This document shows, one piece after another, positions 49,061 to 58,866 of a stretch of DNA of 64,000 nt. The stretch's first letter is position 1, and the number at the start of each line of letters is the position of its first letter. Under the pieces are notes generated by a model. That model ran no database searches, had not been told where the DNA came from, and saw only the letters and a program-made list of their open reading frames with translations. Source of the stretch: DATHTK01 sp035463295 (lineage in GTDB: Bacteria; Actinomycetota; Rubrobacteria; Rubrobacterales; Rubrobacteraceae); NCBI GenBank assembly GCA_035463295.1, contig DATHTK010000063.1:1-64000 (forward strand), given 5' to 3'. The translations under genes were made by a program, and so were the position numbers.

Positions 49061-52000
49061 TTAGCGCGCCGGGGGCCCCACATCCGAGTGTCGGGCGAGG
49101 ATTGTGGCTATCTCTCGCAGGTCCCGACCGTCCCGTGGTTCGGGAAGCCCCTCGGAGATCCCCTCCAGAAGTTGGCGCGTCTCGTTTATTCCCGGACCGT
49201 CGCCGCGCTCCGCCCGGCGGCGCAGGAGTGTGGCTGCGGTTCTGAGCTCGAATGCCTTCAACTCTTGGCGGCGCGCGGTGGCGAGCGCGCGTTCGAGCTC
49301 CGCCTCGATCTCTGCGGCCGGGGCGCCGAGCGCCACGAGGAACTCCGTGCGGAGCCTGCGGGCCTCAGCCTCCCACACGCGGGCGGCGCCACCCATACCG
49401 AGCGCCCGCTCGGCCGCCGCGAGCCCGGTCCGCGCGTCTCCCGCCGCTACACAAGCTTCGAGGAGCAGGCGGACGAGGCAGGCGTGCATTCCGGGGGCAT
49501 GGTCTGCTCCGCGGGCTTCGTCTAGCGTACGCTGGATGCAGGCGATGCCGGCCGCAGCCCGCCCGTCGAGCACGGCGACGTAGCCGGCGAGGGCGTCGGC
49601 AGCGACCTGCGTCGGCCTCCACTGGTGCTCGAGGCCGTCGTCGAGCGAGGCGGTGTACGCGCGAACGCGCTCCGGCTCGCGCATATCGACGGCCAGCAGC
49701 GCCGCGAATACCAGCGCCGTCCCGCGGCTGTGCAGGTGCCCGACCTCATCTGCCAGGGCGAGCCCCGCATCGCGCGCTCGGACAGCCTCATCCGTACAGC
49801 CGAGGAACCACAGTGTGTTCCCGAGACGGCTCAGGCACGTCACTTTGGGGTCCAGGCCGTACCAGAGGAGATGGGTGGGGCGATGTTCGGGACGGTAGCG
49901 GCCGACGGCCGTCTCGAAGTGCTCTCTGGCGTCCGCGAACTCGCCTTGCCAGAACGCGGCTATCCCGAGTATGTACTCGCTCTCCACGATTAGCACGTCG
50001 TCGGCGTCGCGCTCGCCGCGGACGCGCAGTCGCTGCCCGAATCGATGCGCCTCCTCGAAGTCGCTGCGGGAGAGGCATGCGACCGCCAGCGAACGGAGGA
50101 GCGGGGGCGAGGGCTCGACCTCAAGCGCCCGGGCGAGCTCGAGAGCCCGCTGCTGCCTCTCCGTCAGGCGGCCAGACGCGTACCCCTCGACCCCACCGAG
50201 GGGCGCGAGGAGCACGCTGAGGATCGCGAGCTCCCGCGCGTCGCGCTCGGGGGTCCCCGGCAGCGTGCGGAGGAGGTCGAGCGCGCGCTCCAGCAGACGG
50301 ATCGCTTCGTCGTTCGCGTAGAGCTGCCGCGCAGCTTCCGCCGCGCGACCGAACCACGTGACGGCCTCATCGGCCGCCCCGGCGCGCTCGTAGTGGGCGG
50401 CGAGCTGTCCGCTTACCGGTCTCGGATCGTGGGCGCAGGCACGCTCGAGCGCCCGCGCGACGCGGAGATGGTAGTGCCGCTGCTGCGCCGGGCTCAGTGT
50501 CAGGTAGGCGACCTGGCGGATCTTGTCATGGCTGAAGTCGTAGGCGTCGGCGCCCTGCTCGCGGACGATGCGGCGTCTCCACAGCTCATCCAGGCTGCGA
50601 ACGAGCGTTTCTTCGTCGGCCTCGCTGGCGTACGCGAGCACATCCGAGGTGAACTCTCGTCCGATGGTCGCAGCGATGCCGGCCAGATCCCGGGCTGGCT
50701 CGGACAGCTGCGCGAGGCGGGACCCGATCACGGCCTGCACCTTCGGGCTCATCCACCCGCGGTCGGCATCTCCGCTTCTCCACCCGGCACGCAGCGCTTC
50801 GACTACGAACAGTGGGTTGCCCTCCGTCTCGCTGTAGAGCCGGTGCGGCTCTTCGAGCGGACGCCCGGTGAGCCGCTCGGCGAGTACGGCCGTCTCTTCC
50901 CGGGTGAGCCGACCAACCTCGATCTCCGTGAAACGCTCCAGCGCTTGCAGCCCGGCCACGAGGTCGTTGAGGGGGTGCCGGTGGTCGATTTCCTCGCGCC
51001 GGGCCGTCGCCGCTACGAGCAGCCGGGCTTTCGGCGCGATTCGAAGCAGGTAGTGGAGGAACCGCAGGGTCTCCTGGTCGCACCAGTGAAGGTCGTCGGC
51101 GACCAGCAGGAGCGGCGCCCCCGACGCGAAGACCGCGCGGGTACCGGCGTCGAACAGCCGCTGCCGCTGGTCGTCCTCGGGGAGTTGCTCGGGGTGCGCG
51201 AGGTCGGGTACCGCCGACAGCAGCTCCGGCAACAGCCGCGCGAGTTCTGTGAGGTGCGTTCGGCCGAGCCGGTCGAGGCGGGCCCTGATCTCCTCCGATC
51301 GGAGCCACGACACTACCGTCCCGTACGCGAGGGCGCCTTCCGCAGGATACGATCGCGCTCCAGCGGTAACGGCTCCGCGATGGGCGCACCACGAGCGAAA
51401 ATCCTCTATGAGCCGTGTTTTCCCGATGCCTGGTTCCCCGGTCATAAGGACGAGCTGAGCCCGGCCCTTCTCGCTCTTCCGCCAGAGTGCCGTCAGGCGC
51501 GCCCATTCGGGCGCTCGTCCGACGAGCGGAGGACCGCCGACGCGCCCAGCCCGATGCTCTGTAATGGTGGGTTCCCTCTCCAGCGGCAGCAGTGCCTCGT
51601 AGGCCTCGCGCGTAGGCGCGGACGGCTCGACGCCCAGCTCGCGTTCCAGGGTCGCCGCGCAAACGTGGTATACGCGCATGGCCCGCGCCCTGTCCCCGCG
51701 CGCGTCGTGTAACCTCATGAGGAGCCGGTACGCTTTCTCACTGAGCGGGTCGTGACGTAGAAGCCGATCAGCGTACAGGATCGCACGGGCATGATCACCA
51801 CGTACCTCGAGAAGTGCAACCAGGTGCTCGAGCGCCTCTAGATAGCGCTGGCGTAGCCGCTCGCGCTCTCCGAAGAGCCACTCGTCATAGCACCCCTCGA
51901 GAAGGTCCCCTGTGTACACCTCGACGGCTTCTCTCAACGCGGCGAGCCCGCCGTCGGCCGTCTCCGCTTCCGCTTGTGAGAGGGACTCCTCGAAGGTCGC

Positions 52001-52315
52001 GACGTCGAGCCAGAAAGGCGCGTCCGCCCGCCACTGAAGCGTCCGCGGTGTCACGTCGATGAACCGGTCGGGGTCCGGAAGGGCCTGTCGGAGGTTGTAG
52101 AGCACATGTCGGAGGTTCGTCCGGGCCTGGGATTCGGTCGAGTCGGGCCAAAGGACGTACGCCAGACGCTGCCTGGGCAGGGGGGCTTCTCTGTGGAGGA
52201 GGAGGTACGCGAGCAAGGACGCGGCGCGCGCGGACTCCAACGCCGGCAGGGAGACCCCGTCGCGGCGAAGGTCGAGCTCGCCGAGAAGCCGGATGCGGAG
52301 AGTCGGTGACCACAT
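49061..52315 (-). CDS. Giant BTAD/AAA-ATPase transcriptional regulator (SARP/AfsR-like)
   Basis: The 1084-residue protein has an N-terminal winged DNA-binding part (RIRLLGELDLRRDGVSLPAL; LLAYLLLHREAPLPRQRLA), a bacterial transcriptional activator domain (to about residue 240), then an AAA16/STAND ATPase with Walker A GEPGIGKT (residues 293-300) and VADDLHWCDQETL as Walker B. The rest is TPR-like helices. ATG 52315 is chosen, with AGAGGGAACC upstream. Such AfsR/SARP-type regulators control secondary metabolism or stress genes. Targets may be the adjacent NmrA and FAD oxidoreductase genes, which run the same way. Confidence 0.9.
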   Translation of the reverse strand: MWSPTLRIRLLGELDLRRDGVSLPALESARAASLLAYLLLHREAPLPRQRLAYVLWPDSTESQARTNLRHVLYNLRQALPDPDRFIDVTPRTLQWRADAPFWLDVATFEESLSQAEAETADGGLAALREAVEVYTGDLLEGCYDEWLFGERERLRQRYLEALEHLVALLEVRGDHARAILYADRLLRHDPLSEKAYRLLMRLHDARGDRARAMRVYHVCAATLERELGVEPSAPTREAYEALLPLEREPTITEHRAGRVGGPPLVGRAPEWARLTALWRKSEKGRAQLVLMTGEPGIGKTRLIEDFRSWCAHRGAVTAGARSYPAEGALAYGTVVSWLRSEEIRARLDRLGRTHLTELARLLPELLSAVPDLAHPEQLPEDDQRQRLFDAGTRAVFASGAPLLLVADDLHWCDQETLRFLHYLLRIAPKARLLVAATARREEIDHRHPLNDLVAGLQALERFTEIEVGRLTREETAVLAERLTGRPLEEPHRLYSETEGNPLFVVEALRAGWRSGDADRGWMSPKVQAVIGSRLAQLSEPARDLAGIAATIGREFTSDVLAYASEADEETLVRSLDELWRRRIVREQGADAYDFSHDKIRQVAYLTLSPAQQRHYHLRVARALERACAHDPRPVSGQLAAHYERAGAADEAVTWFGRAAEAARQLYANDEAIRLLERALDLLRTLPGTPERDARELAILSVLLAPLGGVEGYASGRLTERQQRALELARALEVEPSPPLLRSLAVACLSRSDFEEAHRFGQRLRVRGERDADDVLIVESEYILGIAAFWQGEFADAREHFETAVGRYRPEHRPTHLLWYGLDPKVTCLSRLGNTLWFLGCTDEAVRARDAGLALADEVGHLHSRGTALVFAALLAVDMREPERVRAYTASLDDGLEHQWRPTQVAADALAGYVAVLDGRAAAGIACIQRTLDEARGADHAPGMHACLVRLLLEACVAAGDARTGLAAAERALGMGGAARVWEAEARRLRTEFLVALGAPAAEIEAELERALATARRQELKAFELRTAATLLRRRAERGDGPGINETRQLLEGISEGLPEPRDGRDLREIATILARHSDVGPPAR

Positions 52316-52526
52316 TGGGATGGTTCCCTCTTGCCTGACCTCGAAGCTCTCGACCACCGAAGCGGGATGCGCCCGTACGATGGGCACCACCACTCAGGGT
52401 GTCAGCCCTAGTGTGTGCCGGTCGGCTCGCTCTGTCAACCGGTGGCCGCCCGTCAGAGAGCGCCGACGGACGCGAGAGAGCCATCCCGGCCTGCAGCATG
52501 TTCCGCGCTTCCGGAGAGCGAGCTCG

Positions 52527-53297
52527 CTAGGGTATGGCGGAGACGAGCCCGCCGTCGACCTGCAAGGAAACCCCGGTAATGTAGGAGGCAGCGGGGGAGA
52601 GCAAGAAAGCGGCCGCCCGGCCAAGCTCCTCCGGGTCTCCGTAGCGTCCTAGCGGTATACCCTCGCTCACCTTGCGGCGCTGCTCCTCGACCGTTACGCC
52701 CGAGTCGGTAGCCCGCGACTCGTCGAGCGAACGGGATCTCGCGGTGTCTATACGACCCGGCGCCACGCTATTTACCCGGATGCGCGGACCGAGTTCTCTG
52801 GCCAGGCATTTCACGAGCGCTGCCACTCCTGGGCGTAGTACGTTGGAGGAATCCAGGCCCGCTATTGGCTCGCGCACGGAGGTCGAGGTGATAAAGAGCA
52901 CGGAAGCACCCTCGTTCATGTGAGGGACCACGCTGCGCAGCAGCCGTACGGGACCACCTATCAGGAGGTGGAAGGCATCGAGCCATTGCTCGTCGGTCAA
53001 CTCCAGCGCCGGCCCGAAGGGCGGCCCGCCGGCGTTGACGAGTACGCCGTCGAGCGCACCGAGACGATCTACCGCAACCGCGGCGGCCTTGTCCACTCCG
53101 GAAGGGTGCGAAACGTCCGCCGGGCAGGGATGCGCCCGCTCCCCGAGTTCGTTGGCTACCTCCTGGAGAACGTCCGCGTCGCGTGCAACTAGAAGGATGC
53201 TCGCACCTTCAGCTACCAGCTGCTCCGCTACTGCCCTGCCGAGTCCGCTGCTCGCGCCACCTACCACAAAGGATCTACCCTCGAGGTTCAGCTCCAC
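52527..53297 (-). CDS. Atypical short-chain dehydrogenase lacking the YxxxK motif
   Basis: The 256-residue protein has the SDR Rossmann features: VVGGASSGLGRAVAEQLVAEG, VLVNAGGPPFGP and SVAPGRIDTARSRSLDE. The catalytic region reads FITSTSVREPIAGLDSSNVLRPGVAALVK; here SNxLRPGVAALxK stands where YSASKAAL normally is, so the catalytic tyrosine is absent. A subset of SDRs share this SNxLRxG pattern and may use other chemistry. GTG 53297 follows GAGGAGG. It is divergent from the PhnD-like gene. Confidence 0.85.
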   Translation of the reverse strand: MELNLEGRSFVVGGASSGLGRAVAEQLVAEGASILLVARDADVLQEVANELGERAHPCPADVSHPSGVDKAAAVAVDRLGALDGVLVNAGGPPFGPALELTDEQWLDAFHLLIGGPVRLLRSVVPHMNEGASVLFITSTSVREPIAGLDSSNVLRPGVAALVKCLARELGPRIRVNSVAPGRIDTARSRSLDESRATDSGVTVEEQRRKVSEGIPLGRYGDPEELGRAAAFLLSPAASYITGVSLQVDGGLVSAIP

Positions 53298-53431
53298 GGT
53301 TGTCTGCCTCCTCACCTAGACGCCAACCGGGACCATCCTACACTCTCGACGGTATCGGTGAGAGGTGTGGATGCCCCCGAGACCCGGTCACCCCGACCTG
53401 GCAGGGGGCGAGGCGTGCATCGGCCTCCCGC

Positions 53432-54298
53432 ATGCGCCATTATTCTGTTGTGGTGGTGACCGCGGTGAAGCATAAGGACATAGGTGCTCTCCCGGAGCTG
53501 CGCTTTATCACCTACCTCTCACCGAGCCTGCCCTTGGAGCTCTTCGAGGCGGTAGTCGACCACGTGCGGCGCCACGTGGGGTGCAGAGCGTCGCTCCGGG
53601 CGGAGACGAGCGTATCCGGTCCACGAAGAGGGGCGGGAGATCCTTTCTCCAGGGGTGAAGCCGATGTAGCGTTCGTGTGTTCGCCCTCTTACGCGTGGCT
53701 CAGGGAGCTCGAGCCTCCGCCCGCGGAGCTGCTCGGAGTAGCACCCGTCTTTCGCGACAGGCGCAACGGAGGAAGACCTCTCTACTTCTGCGAGGTAATC
53801 GTACGCCGCGACGCTCCCGTGCGGTCTTTCATGGACCTCAAAGGAGGGTCGTGGGCGTACAACGATCGCTGCTCGCTCAGCGGCTACCACGGCTTGTTGA
53901 AGAAGTTGACCGAGATGGGCACAGAGCAGCGGTTCTTCGGACGCTTGATCCGATCTGGTTCCCACCTGAAGTCGTTAGAGATGGTCGCGCAGGGAGCGGT
54001 CGACGCAGCATCCATCGACTCGAACGTCCTGGCTCTCCGACTTCGTGCCAGACCGGAGCTGCGCAGAGTACTGCGCGTGGCCGAGACGTGGGGCCCCTTC
54101 CCGGTGCAACCCGTAATCGTACGCTCCGCGCTCGGTACGGACCTGAAGAAAGCTCTCCGCGAGGGCTTCCTGACCGTCGATTCCAACCCTCGCGCTCGCC
54201 GCGTACTGGCAGAGTTTGGTCTCGAGCGCTTCGACCGCGTGTCGCGTGAGACCTACGAATCCGAGCGTCTGACAGCCCCGAGTGTCATCCCGAACTAG
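53432..54298 (+). CDS. PhnD/TauA-like substrate-binding protein without signal peptide
   Basis: The 288-residue product matches the phosphate/phosphonate-type binding fold: LRFITYLSPSLPLELFEAVV, ADVAFVCSPSYAWLR, FMDLKGGSWAYNDRCSLSGY, and GSHLKSLEMVAQGAVDAASI with the second-lobe ligands. No signal peptide or lipobox is seen, and no ABC genes are adjacent. It could act as a cytosolic ligand sensor. The start is uncertain; GTG codons near 53450 would shorten it. The gene lies 202 bases upstream of a histidine kinase. Confidence 0.75.
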   Translation: MRHYSVVVVTAVKHKDIGALPELRFITYLSPSLPLELFEAVVDHVRRHVGCRASLRAETSVSGPRRGAGDPFSRGEADVAFVCSPSYAWLRELEPPPAELLGVAPVFRDRRNGGRPLYFCEVIVRRDAPVRSFMDLKGGSWAYNDRCSLSGYHGLLKKLTEMGTEQRFFGRLIRSGSHLKSLEMVAQGAVDAASIDSNVLALRLRARPELRRVLRVAETWGPFPVQPVIVRSALGTDLKKALREGFLTVDSNPRARRVLAEFGLERFDRVSRETYESERLTAPSVIPN

Positions 54299-54500
54299 GT
54301 ACAGACTACCGGGTTGCGAGCAATTCGATGCTCAGAAGCTCTGCGGATCAGGACAAATCTGCCATGGCAGTAAATGAAACCCTCGACGCTCGGCTGGAGC
54401 TAGGGATGCCACCTTTTCTCTAGGCCTCTTTGCTATGCTTTGGCGATGATGCCGGGGTATTAGACGTGAGGCTGCCTTCGTTATTCGGACTGGTCGGGTT

Positions 54501-56345
54501 GTGCTAGGTACCACAGCCGCGCGCTACGGGCTCGCCGTCTTGCTCAGCGGGCTGGCGCTGATACTTACGCGGCTCTTGAACCCACTGGTGGACCACGACA
54601 CCTTCCTGCTGTTCGTCGCTGCTGTGGCCATCAGCGCCCTCTACGGCGGTCTGGGGCCGGGGTTGGTAGCAGCCCTCCTGTCGGCTTTGCTGGGCGCCTT
54701 CTTGATGCCGCCGTCTTACTCTCTACGCATAGGCCTGGAAGGAGTCTTCGAGCTGTGCTTGTTCCTTCTGACAGCGGCGACGGTCAGCTGGCTGGCGGAG
54801 AGGCGCAGGCGAGCCGAAGAAGAGGCAGAGCACTCGAGGAACGAGTTGGCGACGATCCTCGGGGGCGTCGCCGACGGCATAACCGCCCAGGATTCGGCTG
54901 GGTGGGTAGTCTACGCCAATCACGCCGCAGCAAGGATGATCGGCTACTCCTCTGCCAAGGAGTTCACCGAAGCGCCTCCCCAGGAAGTGATGAGCAAGTT
55001 CGAGGTAACAGATGAGGAAGGATATCCCTTCCCGCTCGGGCGCTTGCCGGGACGCAGGGCTCTCATGGGAGAGAGGGGAGCCGAGGAGGTCCTGCGCTTC
55101 AGGGTGCTCGCCACAGGAGAAGAGCGGTGGTCGGTGGTCAAGGCGACGCCCATCTTCGACCAGGAGGGGCGGGTGCGGCTTGCGGTCAACATCTTTCGCG
55201 ACATCACCAAACAGAGGCGTGTTGAGCAGGAGCGAGCCCATCTTGCTGCCGTAGTCGAGTCGTCAGACGATGCCATAATCAGCAAGACCCTGGAGGGCAA
55301 GATCACCAGCTGGAACAGGGGGGCGGAGTCGATCTACGGTTACTCCGCCGAGGAGACCGTGGGACGCCACATCTCAATTCTCGTCCCTCCGGAGCGTCCC
55401 AACGATGTCCCGGATATACTCGAAAAGATCCGGCGGGGCGAAAAGGTCGAACACTATGAGACCGTGCGCATGACCAAGTACGGCCGCAGGTTGAACGTTT
55501 CGCTGACCATATCCCCGCTCAAGGACTCCAGCGGAAACATCACGGGGGCCTCTACCATCGCCCGCGACATAACCGCGCGCAAGAAGGCAGAGGAGGAGAT
55601 CTACACCCTCAACGAGCAGCTCGAGCAGCGTGTCCGCCAGAGGACCGCGCAGCTGGAGGAGGCCAACAAGGAGCTGGAGGCCTTCTCCTACTCGGTCTCC
55701 CACGACCTTAGAGCCCCCCTCAGACACATAGGCGGCTTTGCCCATATGCTCGAGAGCACGGCGGCTCCCAGGCTGGATGAGTCCGACCGGTACTTCCTGG
55801 AGGCGATCCTGAAGTCCACCAGGCAGGCCGGGGAGCTGATCGACGATCTGCTCTCTTTCTCTCGCATGAGCCGCACACGGTTCCAACTTGGCAACGTGGA
55901 CCTGAACCGACTCCTCAGGGAGACGTTGAGCGACCTGAGCTTCGAGATGGAGGGACGGGATATCGACTGGGAGATCGGAGAGCTGCCCGAGGTGCGTGGC
56001 GATCCTTCCATGCTCAAGCTCGTGTGGCAGAACCTTCTCGGCAACGCCGTGAAGTACACCAGCACCCGCGAGCAGGCCGTGATCGAGGTCGGTGCTACGG
56101 AAGGCGAAGACGAGGTAGTGTTCTTCGTGCGCGACAACGGCGTGGGCTTCGACATGCAGTACGTCGACAAACTCTTCGGCGTCTTCCAGAGGCTGCACCG
56201 GGCGGATGAGTTTTCAGGCACCGGCATCGGGCTGGCTACCGTGCGGCGCATCGTGAACCGGCACGGGGGACGGGCATGGGCGGAAGGGCGCGTTGGGGAG
56301 GGCGCGACCTTCTACTTCACCCTTCCCCTGGCCCCGGAGAGGTAA
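54501..56345 (+). CDS. Membrane sensor histidine kinase with two PAS domains
   Basis: The 614-residue protein has three or four N-terminal helices of DUF4118 type (residues about 5-95), two PAS domains (about 110-235, ILGGVADGITAQDSAGWV; and 245-365, AAVVESSDDAIISKTLEGKI), a coiled coil and a HisKA domain (EAFSYSVSHDLRAPLRHIGG, the histidine being the phosphorylation site), then the HATPase (WQNLLGNAVKYT; DNGVGFD; FSGTGIGLATVRRIV). These resemble phytochrome-type kinases but no GAF/PHY is present. No response regulator lies in the window. The start GTG is at 54501. Confidence 0.92.
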   Translation: MLGTTAARYGLAVLLSGLALILTRLLNPLVDHDTFLLFVAAVAISALYGGLGPGLVAALLSALLGAFLMPPSYSLRIGLEGVFELCLFLLTAATVSWLAERRRRAEEEAEHSRNELATILGGVADGITAQDSAGWVVYANHAAARMIGYSSAKEFTEAPPQEVMSKFEVTDEEGYPFPLGRLPGRRALMGERGAEEVLRFRVLATGEERWSVVKATPIFDQEGRVRLAVNIFRDITKQRRVEQERAHLAAVVESSDDAIISKTLEGKITSWNRGAESIYGYSAEETVGRHISILVPPERPNDVPDILEKIRRGEKVEHYETVRMTKYGRRLNVSLTISPLKDSSGNITGASTIARDITARKKAEEEIYTLNEQLEQRVRQRTAQLEEANKELEAFSYSVSHDLRAPLRHIGGFAHMLESTAAPRLDESDRYFLEAILKSTRQAGELIDDLLSFSRMSRTRFQLGNVDLNRLLRETLSDLSFEMEGRDIDWEIGELPEVRGDPSMLKLVWQNLLGNAVKYTSTREQAVIEVGATEGEDEVVFFVRDNGVGFDMQYVDKLFGVFQRLHRADEFSGTGIGLATVRRIVNRHGGRAWAEGRVGEGATFYFTLPLAPER

Positions 56346-56528
56346 GGAGCGCTGCCTAACCGCCCAGGTGCCCGTGGTGCGCGTGCCAGGCGACCTGCCC
56401 GTCGAGTCTGTCCTGAGAAAGACCGCCATGCTGGCCGGGAATGGCGTTCTGACCGTTGGCCCCGAGGGCCATAGAGGCAACACTCACCGCGCTAGTGCGC
56501 GAATCACGGCGAGCCCCACTTACCCGCA

Positions 56529-58292
56529 TCACCGTGCTCTTCCCGCCGCTCGTGAGCTGCTAGCGACGTACCCGTCCTTCAGCGTGGCCGTGTGCGTTGC
56601 CTGGGGCATCTCGCTCAGGTCGTGGGAGATGATGATCGTCGTCCGTCCCTCTGCAAGGCGCCTCAAAGGCTCCAGTATCCTCCGCGCAGATTCCCCGTCC
56701 AATCCTGTGGTTGGCTCGTCGAGGATGAGAACCGGCGCGTCTCTTACCATCGCTCTGGCTATAGCAATGCGTTGTCTCTGGCCGCCCGACAACAGTCGGC
56801 CTCTCTGTCCGACCACGGTGTCGTACCCATCGGGCAGGGCCTCGATGAACTCGTGGGCGTCGGCCGCCGTCGCCGCCCGGACGATCTCCTCTCTCGTCGC
56901 TCCTCTCTTGCCGTAAGCTATGTTCTCATATACGGTCCCGTCGAAGAGAAGCCCCTCCTGCAGGAGGACGGCGACGTTCTGGCGCAAAGAGCGCAGGGAG
57001 AGAGCTTTGAGATCATGGCCGTCGAACAGGATCTGTCCCTCGGTGGGATCGTAGAAGCGCAACAGCAGCTTGGCGATGGTGGACTTGCCCGCCCCGCTCT
57101 CTCCCACGAGGGCAAGCACCTCTCCCGGCCCGACTTCGAAGGAGACGTTCGAGAGGGAGGCGCCCTCGGTCTGGGGGTAAACGAACGAGACGTTCTCGAA
57201 TGCTATCTTGCCCTGGGCGCGGCCCAGATCAAAGGCGTCCTCGCGCTCTCTTACGGAAGGATGCTGGTCGAGAAACTCTATGATCCGCTCCGCGCCCGCC
57301 GAGGCGGCATAGACCACGTTCAAGAGGCTGCTGAGGCCCTGGACCGGGCCGTATAGCTGGCTGAGATACACCATGAAGACCAGAAGCCCGCCGATGCTGA
57401 GGACCCCCCGGGAGACCTGCCAGGCCCCGAACACCACGACAACGAGAAGACCCGCGAGCTGTATGAGGTTGATGAGAGGGGAGAAGAGCGCGCCCAGGCG
57501 AGTCGCGGCCATCTCCGCAGCGAAGCTCCCCAGGTTCTCCCTGTGAAAGCGGGCGACCTGCTCTTCCTGGCGGTCGTAAGCCTGCACGAGCGTGGCGTTC
57601 GAGAGGCTCTCCTCGGCCACCGCCCCGATCGAGCCCGCCCGCCGGCGCTCCTCCCTGACAACCCGCTGCATAAGGCCCGCGAAGTAACGAGCCGCGGTCC
57701 AGAACAGAGGTACTACAAAGAGCGAGAGTAGCGCCAGCCGCCAGTCGAGGTAGAAGAGCGCGCCGGCAAAGAAGACGAGCTGGAAGGTGTAGGAGAGAGC
57801 GGAAGTCACGCCTGAAAGCATCAGTTCCTCGACGACGTCTATGTCATCGGAGAGGCGAGAGATGAGGTCCCCGAGCTTCCGGCGGTCGAAGAAGTGCGGG
57901 GGGAGCCCTTGAAGGTGCCGGAAGAACTCCGTGCGCAACGACAGCAAGAAACGCTCCCCGACCCAAGCAGAGAGGTACTCGTCGCAGAAGGAGATTATCC
58001 CGTCAAGGAGCGTCAGCCCGAGGTAGGCTAACGCTACCCAGAACAGCAGGCCGAACTCCTTGGGCATCAGCACGTCGTCGATCAGGACTTTGTAGATCCA
58101 GATCGTCGCCGCCTCTATCGCCGAACCTAGAGCAACGAGTAGCACCACGACGGGAATCCAGCGTCGGTAGGGTCTCGCGTAGGGCCAGAAGCGCCGGAAG
58201 ATCTCACGCACCGGCACTTCCGGTGCGGCGGTCACCACCGCGTGATCTTCGGCTGCCGTCGGGTGAGGTATGCGGATGCTAGAGTTCGCCAC
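56529..58292 (-). CDS. Multidrug/lipid ABC exporter (MsbA/Lmr-like half transporter)
   Basis: The 587-residue protein has six N-terminal membrane helices (about residues 40-325) and a C-terminal ATPase with Walker A VGESGAGKST, signature LLSGGQRQRIAIAR, Walker B VLILDEPTTGLDG and the switch histidine in IIISHDLSE. It would act as a dimer, exporting drugs, lipids or peptides. The start GTG 58292 is only weakly supported. A 40-codon ORF with a perfect ribosome site and nine arginines lies 172 bases upstream, a possible leader peptide. Confidence 0.92.
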   Translation of the reverse strand: MANSSIRIPHPTAAEDHAVVTAAPEVPVREIFRRFWPYARPYRRWIPVVVLLVALGSAIEAATIWIYKVLIDDVLMPKEFGLLFWVALAYLGLTLLDGIISFCDEYLSAWVGERFLLSLRTEFFRHLQGLPPHFFDRRKLGDLISRLSDDIDVVEELMLSGVTSALSYTFQLVFFAGALFYLDWRLALLSLFVVPLFWTAARYFAGLMQRVVREERRRAGSIGAVAEESLSNATLVQAYDRQEEQVARFHRENLGSFAAEMAATRLGALFSPLINLIQLAGLLVVVVFGAWQVSRGVLSIGGLLVFMVYLSQLYGPVQGLSSLLNVVYAASAGAERIIEFLDQHPSVREREDAFDLGRAQGKIAFENVSFVYPQTEGASLSNVSFEVGPGEVLALVGESGAGKSTIAKLLLRFYDPTEGQILFDGHDLKALSLRSLRQNVAVLLQEGLLFDGTVYENIAYGKRGATREEIVRAATAADAHEFIEALPDGYDTVVGQRGRLLSGGQRQRIAIARAMVRDAPVLILDEPTTGLDGESARRILEPLRRLAEGRTTIIISHDLSEMPQATHTATLKDGYVASSSRAAGRAR

Positions 58293-58464
58293 TTAGGACC
58301 TTGCCGACTACCTTCTCTTTTCCATGCACCTACTTTGTGCCGAGTAGACGCTCTCGGGAATCCCAGCTTCCGGCAACACCCGCCTACCAACAAAGCGAGA
58401 TGGTCCCGCCAAAGTCCTGGAGACCACCTCGTTCCTTGGAGCCAATCCTCTCAGGTACCGCAGG

Positions 58465-58587
58465 CTACGTATTGTTGATGTGTCCGCCACGGCGGCGGTT
58501 GCCCCGTACGGTGAGTCCATCGAGGCGGATAGTTGCACCCCTCAGGCGCCTTCTCCTACGGCGCCGACGTCGAAGTCTCAAGGCCAT
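58465..58587 (-). CDS. 40-residue poly-arginine mini-ORF, candidate leader peptide
   Basis: AGGAGGTGA, a perfect anti-16S match, lies seven bases before ATG 58587. The product begins MALRLRRRRRRRRR and continues GATIRLDGLTVRG and so on to NNT before the stop. Codons 6-14 are nine arginines using several synonymous codons (CGA, CGT, CGG, CGC, AGG, AGA). The ABC exporter gene starts 172 bases further on the same strand. Arg-x-Arg motifs are known from leader peptides that stall ribosomes under macrolides. It is too short for usual gene calling. Confidence 0.6.
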   Translation of the reverse strand: MALRLRRRRRRRRRLRGATIRLDGLTVRGNRRRGGHINNT

Positions 58588-58866
58588 CGTCGCTCACCTC
58601 CTCTCTTTGTTGCTAGCCGACCTTGCTCCGCAGCTTAGCTACAACAAAGCAACGGGCACATCGTACAAATGAGTGATTTTCTAGAATCCGCCCGATAAAC
58701 CGGGACGGAGGAAGTCGAAGCTGCTCGGCAGGAGCACTACGGGTGGCTCTATTGCCTCTTTCTAGCCCTGCGCCTTCGCACCTACCGATGCTTCTACGGT
58801 GGCAGCGATCCCCTGATAGAGCATAGCGGCAGACCTCGAAGAGTCCCGAGCGTTCCAGGTACTATC
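58588..58866. other. 279-base gap with no gene recognised
   Basis: Between the mini-ORF and the CPBP gene there is no credible frame. The stretch near 58655-58690 is AT-rich (ACAAATGAGTGATTTTCTAG) and on the minus strand may hold the promoter of the mini-ORF and exporter. Confidence 0.45.

Noticed and set aside
58301..58672. Plus-strand 123-codon Arg-rich frame
   Set aside because: It has no ribosome site or family and is antisense to the better supported mini-ORF.
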